Source of the DNA: Oscillibacter sp.
GTDB lineage: Bacteria; Bacillota; Clostridia; Oscillospirales; Oscillospiraceae
NCBI GenBank assembly: GCA_017526785.1
Contig: JAFXQV010000021.1
Location: 62,001-126,000, forward strand
Length of the DNA: 64,000 nt
Direction: 5' to 3'
Shown here: positions 51,268 to 61,047 of the stretch, piece by piece
How positions within the stretch are numbered: position 1 is the stretch's first letter
How the letters are laid out: the number at the start of each line of letters is the position of its first letter
Translations under genes and position numbers: made by a program
The notes under the pieces: generated by a model
What the model was told of the DNA's origin: nothing
The model's input: the letters and a program-made list of their open reading frames with translations, nothing else
Database searches by the model: none

Positions 51268-52284
51268 ATGAAATTATTAAGCGTGGCGGTTCCCTGCTAC
51301 AACTCCCAAGATTATATGGAGCACTGTGTCGAAACCCTGCTCTCCGGCGGGGACGACGTGGAAATACTCATTGTCAATGACGGTTCCAAAGACCGCACCC
51401 CCGAAATCGCCGACCGCCTTGCCGCCGAACACCCCGGCGTCATACGCGCCGTTCATCAGCAGAACAAGGGTCACGGCGGAGCCGTCGCCGCCGGACTGTG
51501 CGAGGCGTCGGGGCTTTACTTCAAGGTCGTCGACAGCGACGACTGGGTGGACACCGACGCCCTGCGCGTTATTTTAGACCGTCTGCGCGGGTTCGCCGAC
51601 ATGGAACGCCCGGTGGACTTGGTCATCAGCAACTATATCTACGACAAAGTCGACTTAGGCCAGCGCCGCGTGATACGCTACGCCCACGCCCTCCCCGAAA
51701 ACCGCGTCTTGACGTGGAATGATGTCGGACACTTCCGTAAGTGGGAAAACCTGCTCATGCACTCCATGATTTACCGCACGGAGGTTTTGCGGAAAAGTTC
51801 TCTCCAACTCCCGGAGCATACGTTTTACGTGGACAACCTCTATTGTTCGGTGCCGCTGGCGGTCGTCCGGACGCTCTACTATATCAACGTCGACCTGTAC
51901 CATTACTATATCGGGCGCGAGGGGCAGTCCGTACAGGAACAGACCATGATAAAGCGTATCGACCAGCAGATTTTGGTAAACAAGCTCATGATGGAGCAGG
52001 TCGATTTACCGAAAATCCGCAACCACAAGCAGCGGAAAACGATACTGAAATACCACGACATGATAACCGCCGTCACAACGGCGTTACTGATTGTCGCCGG
52101 GACGCCCGAACACCTCGAAAAGAAGCGCGAACTCTGGGCGTATATCCGGAAAAATCACCCGTGGGAGTACCGACGCCTTCGCTACGGGATGTTCGGCATG
52201 TTCCTGAACCTGCCCGGCCGCGCCGGACGCAAGCTCGACGTGACCGCCTATCGTCTCGCAAACAGGATTTTCCACTTTAATTGA
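51268..52284 (+). CDS. Family 2 glycosyltransferase
   Basis: A 338-residue GT-A fold enzyme. LLSVAVPCYNSQDYMEHCVE, ILIVNDGSKDRTPEIADRLA and the DXD-like FKVVDSDDWVDTDALR are classical GT2 motifs. No membrane helix is obvious, so it is a cytoplasmic enzyme building surface glycans or modifying proteins or lipids. GAGAGG is placed before the ATG. Its last codons run up to the leucine-rich-repeat gene, which starts 17 bases later, so they are probably one transcript. Donor and acceptor are unknown. Confidence 0.92.
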   Translation: MKLLSVAVPCYNSQDYMEHCVETLLSGGDDVEILIVNDGSKDRTPEIADRLAAEHPGVIRAVHQQNKGHGGAVAAGLCEASGLYFKVVDSDDWVDTDALRVILDRLRGFADMERPVDLVISNYIYDKVDLGQRRVIRYAHALPENRVLTWNDVGHFRKWENLLMHSMIYRTEVLRKSSLQLPEHTFYVDNLYCSVPLAVVRTLYYINVDLYHYYIGREGQSVQEQTMIKRIDQQILVNKLMMEQVDLPKIRNHKQRKTILKYHDMITAVTTALLIVAGTPEHLEKKRELWAYIRKNHPWEYRRLRYGMFGMFLNLPGRAGRKLDVTAYRLANRIFHFN

Positions 52285-52301
52285 CGGAGGGGGGATTTTC
52301 C

Positions 52302-53573
52302 ATGTTGAACGCGTCGCAATCGTCTGCGCCGCCTGTGAAGATTGTTAAGTGCGGCGAGTGCGGGGACAACGTAACCTATACACTGGATGAAAACGGCGTC
52401 CTGACAATTGCCGGACGCGGCTCCATGCGCGATTATTCGGGTGCCATAAAAGCGCCGTGGCATGAGAAACGCAAAACCATTGCGCGTGTCGAGATTCAGC
52501 GCGGCGTGACGACTATCGGAGACAGCGACTTCTTTGGTTGCGTGGGGATGACAAGTGTCACGATTCCAGACAGCGTAACGACTATCGGAGACGCCGCTTT
52601 CCGGTGTTGCGCGGGATTGACACACGTCACGATTCCAGACGGCGTGACGACCATTAAAGCGTGGGCTTTCGCAAGTTGCAAGGGGCTGACAAGCGTCATA
52701 ATCCCCGAAAACGTGACGACTATTGAAGAGGCCACTTTTCTGGATTGCGTCGCGCTGGAAAGCGTCACAATTCCTGATAGTGTAACGACTATCGCAGAGG
52801 ACGCTTTCGCAAGTTGCGTGGGGCTGACAAGCGTCACGATTCCAGACGGCGTGACGACTATTGGAGCGCGGGCTTTTCAGTGTTGCGCTGGGCTGGTAAG
52901 CGTCAACGTTCCGGCAAAAGCCAAGGTTGCGCCCGACGCATTTTCCAATCACGTTCGCGTGACGCGTCGGCGGCCGCCCAAGCGGATTGATAAGCGCGGC
53001 GAGTGCGGCGACAACATAACCTTTACGCTGGACGCCAAGGCCTTTACGATGAATGCCAACGGCGTCCTGACGATTGCCGGATACGGCTCCATGCGCGATT
53101 ATTCGGGAGCCATGAAAGCGCCGTGGCATGAGGAACGCGAAACCATTGCGCGTGTCGAGATTCGGCGCGGCGTGACGACTATCGGCGGGTACGCTTTCGC
53201 CTATTGCGCGGAGCTGACAAGCGTCGCCATTCCAGACGGCGTGACAACTATCGGCGAGTACGCTTTCACGGGTTGCGCGGCGCTGGCAAGCGTCACGATT
53301 CCCGACAGCGTGACGACTATCGGGAGGGACGCTTTCGCGTATTGCGCGAAGCTGACAAGCGTCGCCATTCCAGACGGCGTGACAACTATCGGCGAGTACG
53401 CTTTCACGGGTTGCGCGGCGCTGGCAAGCGTCACGATTCCCGACAGCGTGACGACTATCAGATGGAGCGCTTTTGAGGGTTGCGCGGGGCTGACACGCGT
53501 CAGCGTTCCGGCAAGAGCGAAGGTTGCGCTCGACGCGTTTCCCTCCGCCACCCGCGTGACGCGCAGAAAGTGA
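52302..53573 (+). CDS. BspA-like leucine-rich-repeat protein without signal peptide
   Basis: A 423-residue protein made of two modules, each starting with a Cys-containing segment (CGECGDNVTYTLDENGVLTI, then GSMRDYSGAIKAPWHE), followed by LRR_5 repeats of 23 residues such as LTSVTIPDSVTTIGDAAF. Each module ends in a VNVPAKAKVAPDAF-like cap. LRR_5/BspA proteins are usually secreted adhesins. Here no signal peptide or anchor is seen with ATG 52302 (GGAGGGGGG upstream), nor with the upstream in-frame GTG 52281. A cytoplasmic role or non-classical export is possible. Repeat DNA is nearly identical between units, so repeat number may vary. Confidence 0.82.
   Translation: MLNASQSSAPPVKIVKCGECGDNVTYTLDENGVLTIAGRGSMRDYSGAIKAPWHEKRKTIARVEIQRGVTTIGDSDFFGCVGMTSVTIPDSVTTIGDAAFRCCAGLTHVTIPDGVTTIKAWAFASCKGLTSVIIPENVTTIEEATFLDCVALESVTIPDSVTTIAEDAFASCVGLTSVTIPDGVTTIGARAFQCCAGLVSVNVPAKAKVAPDAFSNHVRVTRRRPPKRIDKRGECGDNITFTLDAKAFTMNANGVLTIAGYGSMRDYSGAMKAPWHEERETIARVEIRRGVTTIGGYAFAYCAELTSVAIPDGVTTIGEYAFTGCAALASVTIPDSVTTIGRDAFAYCAKLTSVAIPDGVTTIGEYAFTGCAALASVTIPDSVTTIRWSAFEGCAGLTRVSVPARAKVALDAFPSATRVTRRK
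53160..53460. repeat. 69-bp/138-bp coding repeats in the LRR gene
   Basis: Units of 69 bases encode 23-residue leucine-rich repeats. Two units form a 138-base block that is repeated almost exactly, from about 53202 and again from about 53340, pointing to recent duplication. Confidence 0.85.
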
Positions 53574-53616
53574 AACAGGCCGCCGGAAACCGTAACGCTT
53601 CCGGCGGCTTTCCCTG

Positions 53617-53889
53617 TTACGTCCTAAATAAGTCCGAATGCGTCCCCGTGCGGTCAAGATAGAGCGCGTCGCCCTCAACACGGTAAATCAACAGCCAATC
53701 GGGCTGAATGTGGCATTCCCGCCGCCCGCCGTAGCGGCTTGAAAGAACGTGGTCGCGGTTCTCTGGCGGCAGAGGCGCGGGGATACGGAGCGTATCCACA
53801 ACGGCTCTTAACAGTTTCATGTCATAGCCGCGCTTTATGCAGAGGCGTCGGTCACGCCGGAACTGCGTGGTAACGTTTAATTCCAGCAT
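53617..53889 (-). CDS. YafQ-type mRNA interferase toxin
   Basis: A 90-residue RelE-superfamily toxin. RRDRRLCIKRGYDMKLLRAV, then LPPENRDHVLSSRYGGRREC and HIQPDWLLIYRVEGDALYL followed by DRTGTHSDLF reproduce the YafQ pattern, including the His and Asp residues used for cleavage of ribosome-bound mRNA. Size and motifs indicate an intact toxin. The antitoxin gene lies three bases upstream on the same strand. The gene converges with the LRR gene, leaving a 43-base gap. Confidence 0.9.
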   Translation of the reverse strand: MLELNVTTQFRRDRRLCIKRGYDMKLLRAVVDTLRIPAPLPPENRDHVLSSRYGGRRECHIQPDWLLIYRVEGDALYLDRTGTHSDLFRT

Positions 53890-53892
53890 GGC

Positions 53893-54108
53893 TTACTCCT
53901 CGGCGTCCAGCATGGCGAAAAAGTCCGCCGTTGACCCCGTGAAATGCTGTCCGCCGCCCGTGCGAATCATCTCGTCTGTTTCTTGCATGGCCGCTATGGT
54001 CTCCGCGTTCGGGATGTCCTCAAACGCCCGAAGAAACCCTAACAACGCTGTCACTTTGTATTCCGGCATAACGCGAATTATCTCTAAAGCCTGTTCACGG
54101 TCACTCAT
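53893..54108 (-). CDS. Antitoxin of the YafQ-type toxin
   Basis: A 71-residue acidic protein, starting MSDREQALEIIRVMPEYKV. The C-terminal part IPNAETIAAMQETDEMIRTG ... FFAMLDAEE is the toxin-neutralising tail common to DinJ/RelB antitoxins. The N-terminal 30 residues do not look like the usual ribbon-helix-helix DNA-binding domain. The frame is open upstream, but ATG 54108 has a purine-rich site and a promoter at the right distance. Confidence 0.78.
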   Translation of the reverse strand: MSDREQALEIIRVMPEYKVTALLGFLRAFEDIPNAETIAAMQETDEMIRTGGGQHFTGSTADFFAMLDAEE

Positions 54109-54132
54109 GCCAAACGCCCCCTTTCCCATGAA

Positions 54133-54161
54133 AGTATACCATTGGGACGCCGCGTTTTCAA
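54133..54161 (-). promoter_or_regulatory. SigA-type promoter of the YafQ toxin-antitoxin pair
   Basis: Minus-strand TTGAAA (54156-54161), a 17-base spacer and TATACT (54133-54138), 24 bases before the antitoxin. Confidence 0.75.
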
Positions 54162-54197
54162 GCCCCGGAAAATTTGTGAAAAACCGAACATTCTTTC

Positions 54198-55603
<1,406 letters not shown>

Positions 55604-55622
55604 TTCAACAGGCGCATAAAAC

Positions 55623-55659
55623 AGCGGCCGGGGGCGTTTCGACGTTCCCGGCCGCTTTG
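55623..55659 (+). terminator. Rho-independent terminator of eno
   Basis: AGCGGCCGGG (55623-55632) pairs perfectly with CCCGGCCGCT (55647-55656), followed by TTTG. Confidence 0.85.
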
Positions 55660-55680
55660 TATAAGCTGTCCCGCAATCTT

Positions 55681-55730
55681 GGTGAAAACTCCTTTCATCT
55701 CACCGCACAGAACGAGGCGTTGGAAACTCT
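55681..55730. repeat. Copy of the GGTGAAAA...TCACCGCACAG dispersed repeat
   Basis: GGTGAAAACTCCTT followed by TCTCACCGCACAG and, further on, TGGAAACTCTCCC matches the layout at 27528-27570. The stem is less perfect here. It lies in the gap between eno and the rhamnosidase gene. Confidence 0.6.
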
Positions 55731-55806
55731 CCCACGACCTCTACGCCCGACACCGACAACATTTGGCTGTGACGTTCACAGACTTGTAAAACTTAGCGTC
55801 CTTTCA

Positions 55807-55835
55807 TTGACAACCCCGCATTAGTAGACTATAAT
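55807..55835 (+). promoter_or_regulatory. Consensus SigA promoter of the rhamnosidase gene
   Basis: Perfect TTGACA (55807-55812), a 17-base spacer and perfect TATAAT (55830-55835), 55 bases before the start. Confidence 0.9.
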
Positions 55836-55890
55836 TTCCGTAACGGCACTTCCACCACGGATTTCAAAAGCTGGAAAGGAGCGAAACGGA

Positions 55891-58800
55891 ATGGGACGAA
55901 AACGGACACTATGCCGTTGGACGGCCTTACTGTTGATATGCGCGCTGGCGGTCGGTCTTCTGACGGCCTGCGGCGGCCAGCCGCAAACGCCCGACAACGG
56001 CGGCGCTTCGGAAGCGGAGAGCAAAACAGTCGGCGTGACCGGGCTGACAACGGACGGCCTCACAAATCCTTTGGGGATTGAGAGCGAAAAGCCGCTGTTC
56101 GGCTGGCGCATGGAGGCCGACAACCTCACGGGCGCGAGGCAGGCCGCGTATCAGATTACGGTCACGAACCCGGAAGGGGCGGTCGTCTGGGACAGCGGCA
56201 AAGTGGAGGATTCCGCGTCGCGGAACATCGAGTACGGCGGGAAACCCCTGAAACCGCAGACGCGCTACGTCTGGAATCTCGCCGTGACGGACGGGGACGG
56301 CGCGGAGCTTCCCGCGCAGGAGGCGTTTTTTGAAACGTCGCTCATGGACGGAGGCGCGGACGCGTGGAGCGGCGCGGCGTGGATTGGCGCGCCGGAAATG
56401 TACTTCGACGCGGCGACGGCGAACTATTTCAGCCTCGACATGACCGTGCAAATCCCGGACGGCGGACACAAGGCCGGAATCGTCTTCGGCGCGGACGATT
56501 ACCGCCTCAAAAACGACGCCATGAACATTTGGGGCGCGAACGCGGGCGGCTGCTTCAACTACGAAATTGACGTGACGGACGCCGCCGCGCCGAAACTCAA
56601 CATCTACGTGGTCGGAATGCCCGCGTTCGGGCAGGACGCCGAAAACGACGCGTCGGAACCTGATTTCGTCGTCGACATTCCCGCCGCCGCAATCCCCGAC
56701 GCCCACGCCCCGCTTGCCGTCAATATCAACACGCTGACCAATGTCAACCAAGTGACGTGTATTATCAACGGCGTGACGGTCGACGAAAACCGGCAGTTAA
56801 ACCCGCTGGGCAATACGCACGACTACAACACGTTCCCGAACGTCGCCAGTATCGGATTCGCCGTCCCCGCCGGGGAACAGGCCGCTTATACGGATATCGC
56901 GCTTCACTATCCCGGCGCGTACGAAGAATCTTACGAAGTCGGGGACTTGTTCGGCGAAACGGTCGGCGCGACGTACGCCATTTTTGACGGTCTGGACGAC
57001 GGCGTGACGAGGGACGGCGCGGAAATCCGCGTGGACGGCGGCGCGGACGGCGTGGTGGCTTGCGCCGACCCGTCCTACGGCTCCGCGCCCATGCTGCGTA
57101 CGGAGTTCGACGCCGGGGAAAAGGAAATCGAGTCGGCGCGGCTCTACATCACCGCGCAGGGCGTCTATGAAGCGTTCCTGAACGGCGAGAAAGTCGGCGA
57201 CGACTGGTTTACGCCCGGTAGTGAGGAGTATTCGACCGTCATGCCTTACCAGATTTACGACGTGACGGAACAATTGCAGAGCGGCGCGAACGCGTTCGGC
57301 GTACAGCTTGCCGAAGGCTGGTGGAGCGGCTATCAGGGCTACATCATCGGAAATTATGGCTACTACGGCGCGAAGCAGGCCGCGCTTGTCCGGCTTGATA
57401 TTGCGTACGCGGACGGAAGCGCGGAAACCGTTGTCAGCGATACGGACAACTGGAAAGTGTACAGTCACGGCCCCGTGGAGTACGCGAGCAACTTCCACGG
57501 CGAACGCTACAACGCGGTCACGGAAAGCGCCATGGATGGCTGGGCGAAACCCGGCTACGACGACAGCGCGTGGGAAACGCCTGTTGTGATTACGCCGCGC
57601 CTGAACGATTTCACGTTTGCGACGCGTTACGACGAGCCGGGGCGCGTGGTCGGCGAACTGACGGCGGTCGAATGTCTGGGCGAGGTCAAAGAAGGCTCCA
57701 ACTCCTATATTTACGACATGGGCGAAAACGTCATGGGCGTTCCGAGCGTGACCATACCGGGCGGCTATGTTCACGAGGGCGAACGGCTTATTTTCCGCTA
57801 CGCGGAAGTCCTCTACCCGGACTTGGACGAGTACCGCGCCAACGGCACGGTTGGCATGATGATGGCGGAGAACCTCCGCGCCGCCATGGTCACGGACTTC
57901 TATACCGCCATAGATGGCGAACAGGTGTTTGAACCCCATTTCACGTTCCGGGGCTACCGCTATCTCGAAATCACCGGGCTTACGCATGAACTGCCGCTGG
58001 AAAACGTCAGACTGAAAAAGCTGTCGTCCGTGGAAATGACCGCGACCTATGACAGTTCCAATGCGCTTGTCAACCGCCTGTTTAAGAACGTGCAGAACTC
58101 GCAGACCAGTAACTTCCTGTCTCTGCCCACCGACTGCCCGCAGCGTAACGAGCGTCTGGGCTGGACTGGCGACGCGCAGGTGTTCTCAAAGGCGGCTTCC
58201 TACAACGCGGACGTGTACAACTTCTACCGCGACTGGCTCCGCGCCCTCCGCGCCTGTCAGTTCAAAGACGGTTCGCTTCCCGTGTACGCGCCGACCTACG
58301 AGCCGCGCTACGACACGATTCCGCCCGGATTCGGCGGCGTTTCGTGGGACGCCGCGCTGATGATTATCCCCTATAACCTGTATCAGCAGACCGGGAACCC
58401 CGCCATTATCCGCGACAATATGGACGCCATTGAAAAGTATCTGGACTATCTGGCGGCAAGTCCCCTGCTGATTCCGGACGACCCGGAGAACGTGTACGGC
58501 GGAACTCCCGTGCCGGAACTGACCGGACAGGTGGGCATTTTAGCCGACTGGCTCTCCATTGACGAAACCCCGCCCGAACTCATCAACGAAGCCGTGTACG
58601 TCTATCTGCTGGACATTGCCGCGCAAATGGCGGACATTGTCGGGCGAACCGCGCTGGCGACGGGCTACCGGGCGCGTTACGACGCCGCCAAAGCCAAGTG
58701 GAACGAACTGTACGTGAACCCGGACACCGGAATCACCGTCACGCCCAACGCGAAAGCGTTCGACACCGTGACCTACTCCGGCTACCTGTTCGCGCCGGCG

Positions 58801-59520
58801 CACGACGTAGACACCCAAGCGTCCTACGCCACGCCTTTACGCTATGGCGTGTTCAGTGAAGAAAACGAGGCGAAAGCCGTCGAAAACTTCCTGAAAACCA
58901 TTGAACGCGCCAACTATACGATTACGTCCGGCTTCTCCGGTACGCCGAACCTTGTGCCGGTTCTGACAAAATACGGCTATGTCGAGGAGGCGTACAGGCT
59001 CTTTGAGCAGACGGAGTACGCGTCGTGGCTGTATCCGGTCGTGAACGGCGCGACATCCGTCTGGGAGCGCTGGAACTCCTACACCGTCGAGGGCGGCTTC
59101 AACGGCAACAACTCTATGAACTCGTTCGACCACTTCTCATTAGGTGCCATTTCCGAATGGATGATGGAGTATCAGCTTGGCATTTCCCACGACGCGCCGG
59201 GGTATCAACACTTTGTGTTGCAGCCCACAGTCGGCGGGAGCTTCACCCACGCGGGCGGGAGCTTTGCGTCTCCCTATGGGACGATTTACAGCGGCTGGAA
59301 AGCGGAAAACGGCGTCATGACGGAATACGAAATGACCGTCCCCGCCAACACGAGCGCTGATTTGTACCTGCCGATTTCCGAGGAACAGGCGAAAAGCCTC
59401 ACCTTTGCGGAGGGCGTTTCCTACGTCGGCATGGAATCCCGCAACGGGCGCGACTGCGCGAAATTCAGCGTCATGGCCGGAAGATATGCGTTTTCAATTC
59501 CCCAGATTTCTCAGCCATAA
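55891..59520 (+). CDS. GH78 alpha-L-rhamnosidase lipoprotein
   Basis: A 1209-residue surface enzyme. Signal peptide with lipobox LLTACGG anchors it outside the membrane. Then come an immunoglobulin-like rhamnosidase N-domain (about 48-150, NPLGIESEKPLFGWRME ... RYVWNLAV), a concanavalin-like insert (about 165-345), the Bac_rhamnosid_N domain (about 380-560), and an (alpha/alpha)6 catalytic domain (about 720-1080). The catalytic loop reads LPTDCPQRNERLGWTGDAQ, with the Asp, Glu and Asp of family GH78; Asn replaces the more usual Asp after Arg. It should release L-rhamnose from plant or microbial glycosides. No rhamnose catabolic or transport genes adjoin it. Confidence 0.93.
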   Translation: MGRKRTLCRWTALLLICALAVGLLTACGGQPQTPDNGGASEAESKTVGVTGLTTDGLTNPLGIESEKPLFGWRMEADNLTGARQAAYQITVTNPEGAVVWDSGKVEDSASRNIEYGGKPLKPQTRYVWNLAVTDGDGAELPAQEAFFETSLMDGGADAWSGAAWIGAPEMYFDAATANYFSLDMTVQIPDGGHKAGIVFGADDYRLKNDAMNIWGANAGGCFNYEIDVTDAAAPKLNIYVVGMPAFGQDAENDASEPDFVVDIPAAAIPDAHAPLAVNINTLTNVNQVTCIINGVTVDENRQLNPLGNTHDYNTFPNVASIGFAVPAGEQAAYTDIALHYPGAYEESYEVGDLFGETVGATYAIFDGLDDGVTRDGAEIRVDGGADGVVACADPSYGSAPMLRTEFDAGEKEIESARLYITAQGVYEAFLNGEKVGDDWFTPGSEEYSTVMPYQIYDVTEQLQSGANAFGVQLAEGWWSGYQGYIIGNYGYYGAKQAALVRLDIAYADGSAETVVSDTDNWKVYSHGPVEYASNFHGERYNAVTESAMDGWAKPGYDDSAWETPVVITPRLNDFTFATRYDEPGRVVGELTAVECLGEVKEGSNSYIYDMGENVMGVPSVTIPGGYVHEGERLIFRYAEVLYPDLDEYRANGTVGMMMAENLRAAMVTDFYTAIDGEQVFEPHFTFRGYRYLEITGLTHELPLENVRLKKLSSVEMTATYDSSNALVNRLFKNVQNSQTSNFLSLPTDCPQRNERLGWTGDAQVFSKAASYNADVYNFYRDWLRALRACQFKDGSLPVYAPTYEPRYDTIPPGFGGVSWDAALMIIPYNLYQQTGNPAIIRDNMDAIEKYLDYLAASPLLIPDDPENVYGGTPVPELTGQVGILADWLSIDETPPELINEAVYVYLLDIAAQMADIVGRTALATGYRARYDAAKAKWNELYVNPDTGITVTPNAKAFDTVTYSGYLFAPAHDVDTQASYATPLRYGVFSEENEAKAVENFLKTIERANYTITSGFSGTPNLVPVLTKYGYVEEAYRLFEQTEYASWLYPVVNGATSVWERWNSYTVEGGFNGNNSMNSFDHFSLGAISEWMMEYQLGISHDAPGYQHFVLQPTVGGSFTHAGGSFASPYGTIYSGWKAENGVMTEYEMTVPANTSADLYLPISEEQAKSLTFAEGVSYVGMESRNGRDCAKFSVMAGRYAFSIPQISQP

Positions 59521-59560
59521 CGACGGATTCATGGCGCGGTGAAAATTGAATTCCGCCTCG

Positions 59561-59591
59561 TCCCCCTTCCTTTTGGGAGGGGGGCTTTTTT
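59561..59591 (+). terminator. Rho-independent terminator of the rhamnosidase gene
   Basis: CCCCCTTCC (59562-59570) pairs with GGGAGGGGG (59575-59584 region), followed by C and six Ts. Confidence 0.9.
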
Positions 59592-59735
59592 CGCTAATTC
59601 CGCCCGTCCCGGCACAGCAAATGAAATGAGCCGACGGCGGATTCCGTGTGCGGAACGAACCTGATTATCCAAGGAAAGTTTTTGCTTGCCTCCGCGCAGT
59701 ATAATTTTGTGAAAATTTTTTCACGAAAAAATTTC

Positions 59736-59809
59736 AACTTTTCAAGCACAAAAACCGGGATTTCCAAGTTAAAAAACTCAAAAATCCCGGTTTTCGTGTC
59801 TGAAAAGTT
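59736..59809 (-). terminator. Long interrupted hairpin downstream of tRNA-Leu
   Basis: AAAACCGGGATTT (59751-59763) pairs with AAATCCCGGTTTT (59782-59794); an outer stem joins AACTTTTCA (59736-59744) and TGAAAAGTT (59801-59809). Another small palindrome, GTGAAAATTTTTTCAC, lies just beyond at 59710-59725. The tRNA transcript would read into it, so it probably acts as a terminator. Otherwise 59592-59836 holds nothing recognisable. Confidence 0.65.
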
Positions 59810-59836
59810 GCGTGCATCTTTTTTGGTGCGTAAAGA

Positions 59837-59921
59837 TGGTGCGGGTATGGGGACTTGAACCCCAACGCGGTGAAGCACGGGAACCTAAATCCCGCATGTC
59901 TGCCAATTCCATCATACCCGC
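59837..59921 (-). tRNA. tRNA-Leu (anticodon UAG)
   Basis: The minus strand folds into a class II tRNA: acceptor stem GCGGGTA/TACCCGC, D-arm with TGGCAGA, anticodon arm GCGGGA-TTTAGGT-TCCCGT giving anticodon UAG, a long variable arm (GCTTCACCGC region), and T-arm TTGGGGTTCAAGTCCCCA. Discriminator A and an encoded CCA end are present (59837-59840). A TATAAT-like box occurs upstream at 59983-59988 with a poor -35. Confidence 0.96.
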
Positions 59922-60056
59922 ATAACTGTAGAGGAACCGTTTCCGCTGTCCGAGCGGCACACACAGATTTATACTGAACTCATTATAGCCGCAAATGTCG
60001 GCCTCGTAAATCGACAAATTCAACAAGATAACAGGCAATATTTGTCTATTGTCACG

Positions 60057-60092
60057 AAATCGGCACGGTTACGATAACAACCGCGCCGATTT
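60057..60092 (-). terminator. Hairpin terminator between tRNA region and CobW-type gene
   Basis: AAATCGGCACGGTT (60057-60070) pairs, with one mismatch, with AACCGCGCCGATTT (60079-60092), just after the stop of the CobW-type gene at 60103. Confidence 0.7.
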
Positions 60093-60102
60093 TCGCGTTT
60101 GC

Positions 60103-61035
60103 TCAGAATGTGACGACCTCTTCCGCCGGCTTCTGACAGGGCGCTATCGAGAGAATGTGCATGACGGGTCCCTTTCCCTTGTAGGCCTGATGAGGTTCGA
60201 CCGCCATTTTTGCCTTGACCTCCACCCAGTCACGGTCGCGGTATTGCGACAGATTGTCGCCCTTGGCGACCAATCCCAGAAACTGCACGTCGTTGGCGCA
60301 ACAGACCATCGCGAAGCGTCCCGGACAGTGTACGCCCGGCAGGCGTTTCGAGTGGCACATTAAGAGTTTCATGTGCATGATTTTCCCGGCGTAACGGTCG
60401 GGATTGTCCATGACATCGACATACCAAACGCCGTAGTCCTCATCGGGAATCTCCACCACGTCTTGGGAGAGGTCAAAGGGGCATTCGTCCCCGGTCAGAT
60501 AGTTTTCACTGCTTCCGTCCTCGTTCTCCAGCCAGATTTCGGCGCGGCGGTTGACCATGCGGAGATTGCGTTTCCGCAGGGAATCGCGCAGTTCGGGCGT
60601 ACAGCGGTTGAATACAATCATGTCGGCGTTGGTAATCTTCTCCATCATGAGCTGACCCATGTTTTTGGCGTACAGGTCGAACGTGGACGCCTGTACAAAG
60701 GTCATAATCTGATAGAGAATCCAGTTCGGCGGGAATGCGCTCTGAAACAGCGGCGCAAACTGCCACATTCCATTGTATTCAATCAAGACCTGTACGGGGC
60801 GGTACTGTTTCTCCCACTTGCGGCAGGAATCTGGCGTGAGTTCCTCCAAGTCCTCCACGTCCACCACGTCCACCCCGCGCAGGGCGGCGGGGGTGTATTC
60901 CTCCTCGCCCTCCTCGCAGCGGAGCAGAAGCGTCCTTCCCTCGCGCGCGAAACCGTCCTCTAAAATGCCGTTGATAAAGTTCGTTTTCCCGGCGTCCAGA
61001 AACCCGGCCACCAGATAAACCGGAATGTCAGACAT
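60103..61035 (-). CDS. CobW/G3E-type P-loop GTPase with DUF1980-like C-terminus
   Basis: A 310-residue protein beginning with VYLVAGFLDAGKTNFINGIL, a P-loop like that of CobW/YjiA G3E GTPases, but lacking the usual CxCC metal motif. The C-terminal half, YAGKIMHMKLLMCHSKRLPG ... RFAMVCCANDVQFLGLVAKG, then WVEVKAKM, resembles the DUF1980/YcgQ (TIGR03943) domain, found with YcgR permeases and metal-linked CobW genes. It starts 12 bases after the stop of the second CobW gene, with AAGGAA before the ATG. The pair probably handles zinc or another divalent metal, by analogy with Zur-regulated G3E proteins. The exact partner is unknown. Confidence 0.8.
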   Translation of the reverse strand: MSDIPVYLVAGFLDAGKTNFINGILEDGFAREGRTLLLRCEEGEEEYTPAALRGVDVVDVEDLEELTPDSCRKWEKQYRPVQVLIEYNGMWQFAPLFQSAFPPNWILYQIMTFVQASTFDLYAKNMGQLMMEKITNADMIVFNRCTPELRDSLRKRNLRMVNRRAEIWLENEDGSSENYLTGDECPFDLSQDVVEIPDEDYGVWYVDVMDNPDRYAGKIMHMKLLMCHSKRLPGVHCPGRFAMVCCANDVQFLGLVAKGDNLSQYRDRDWVEVKAKMAVEPHQAYKGKGPVMHILSIAPCQKPAEEVVTF

Positions 61036-61047
61036 GCGACCACTTCC

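Noticed and set aside
52248-53681. A 477-codon open frame on the minus strand opposite the LRR gene
   Set aside because: It is an antisense shadow created by the repetitive, GC-biased LRR codons; its sequence is Arg/Cys/His-rich with no domain, and the plus strand encodes clear LRR_5 repeats with a ribosome site.
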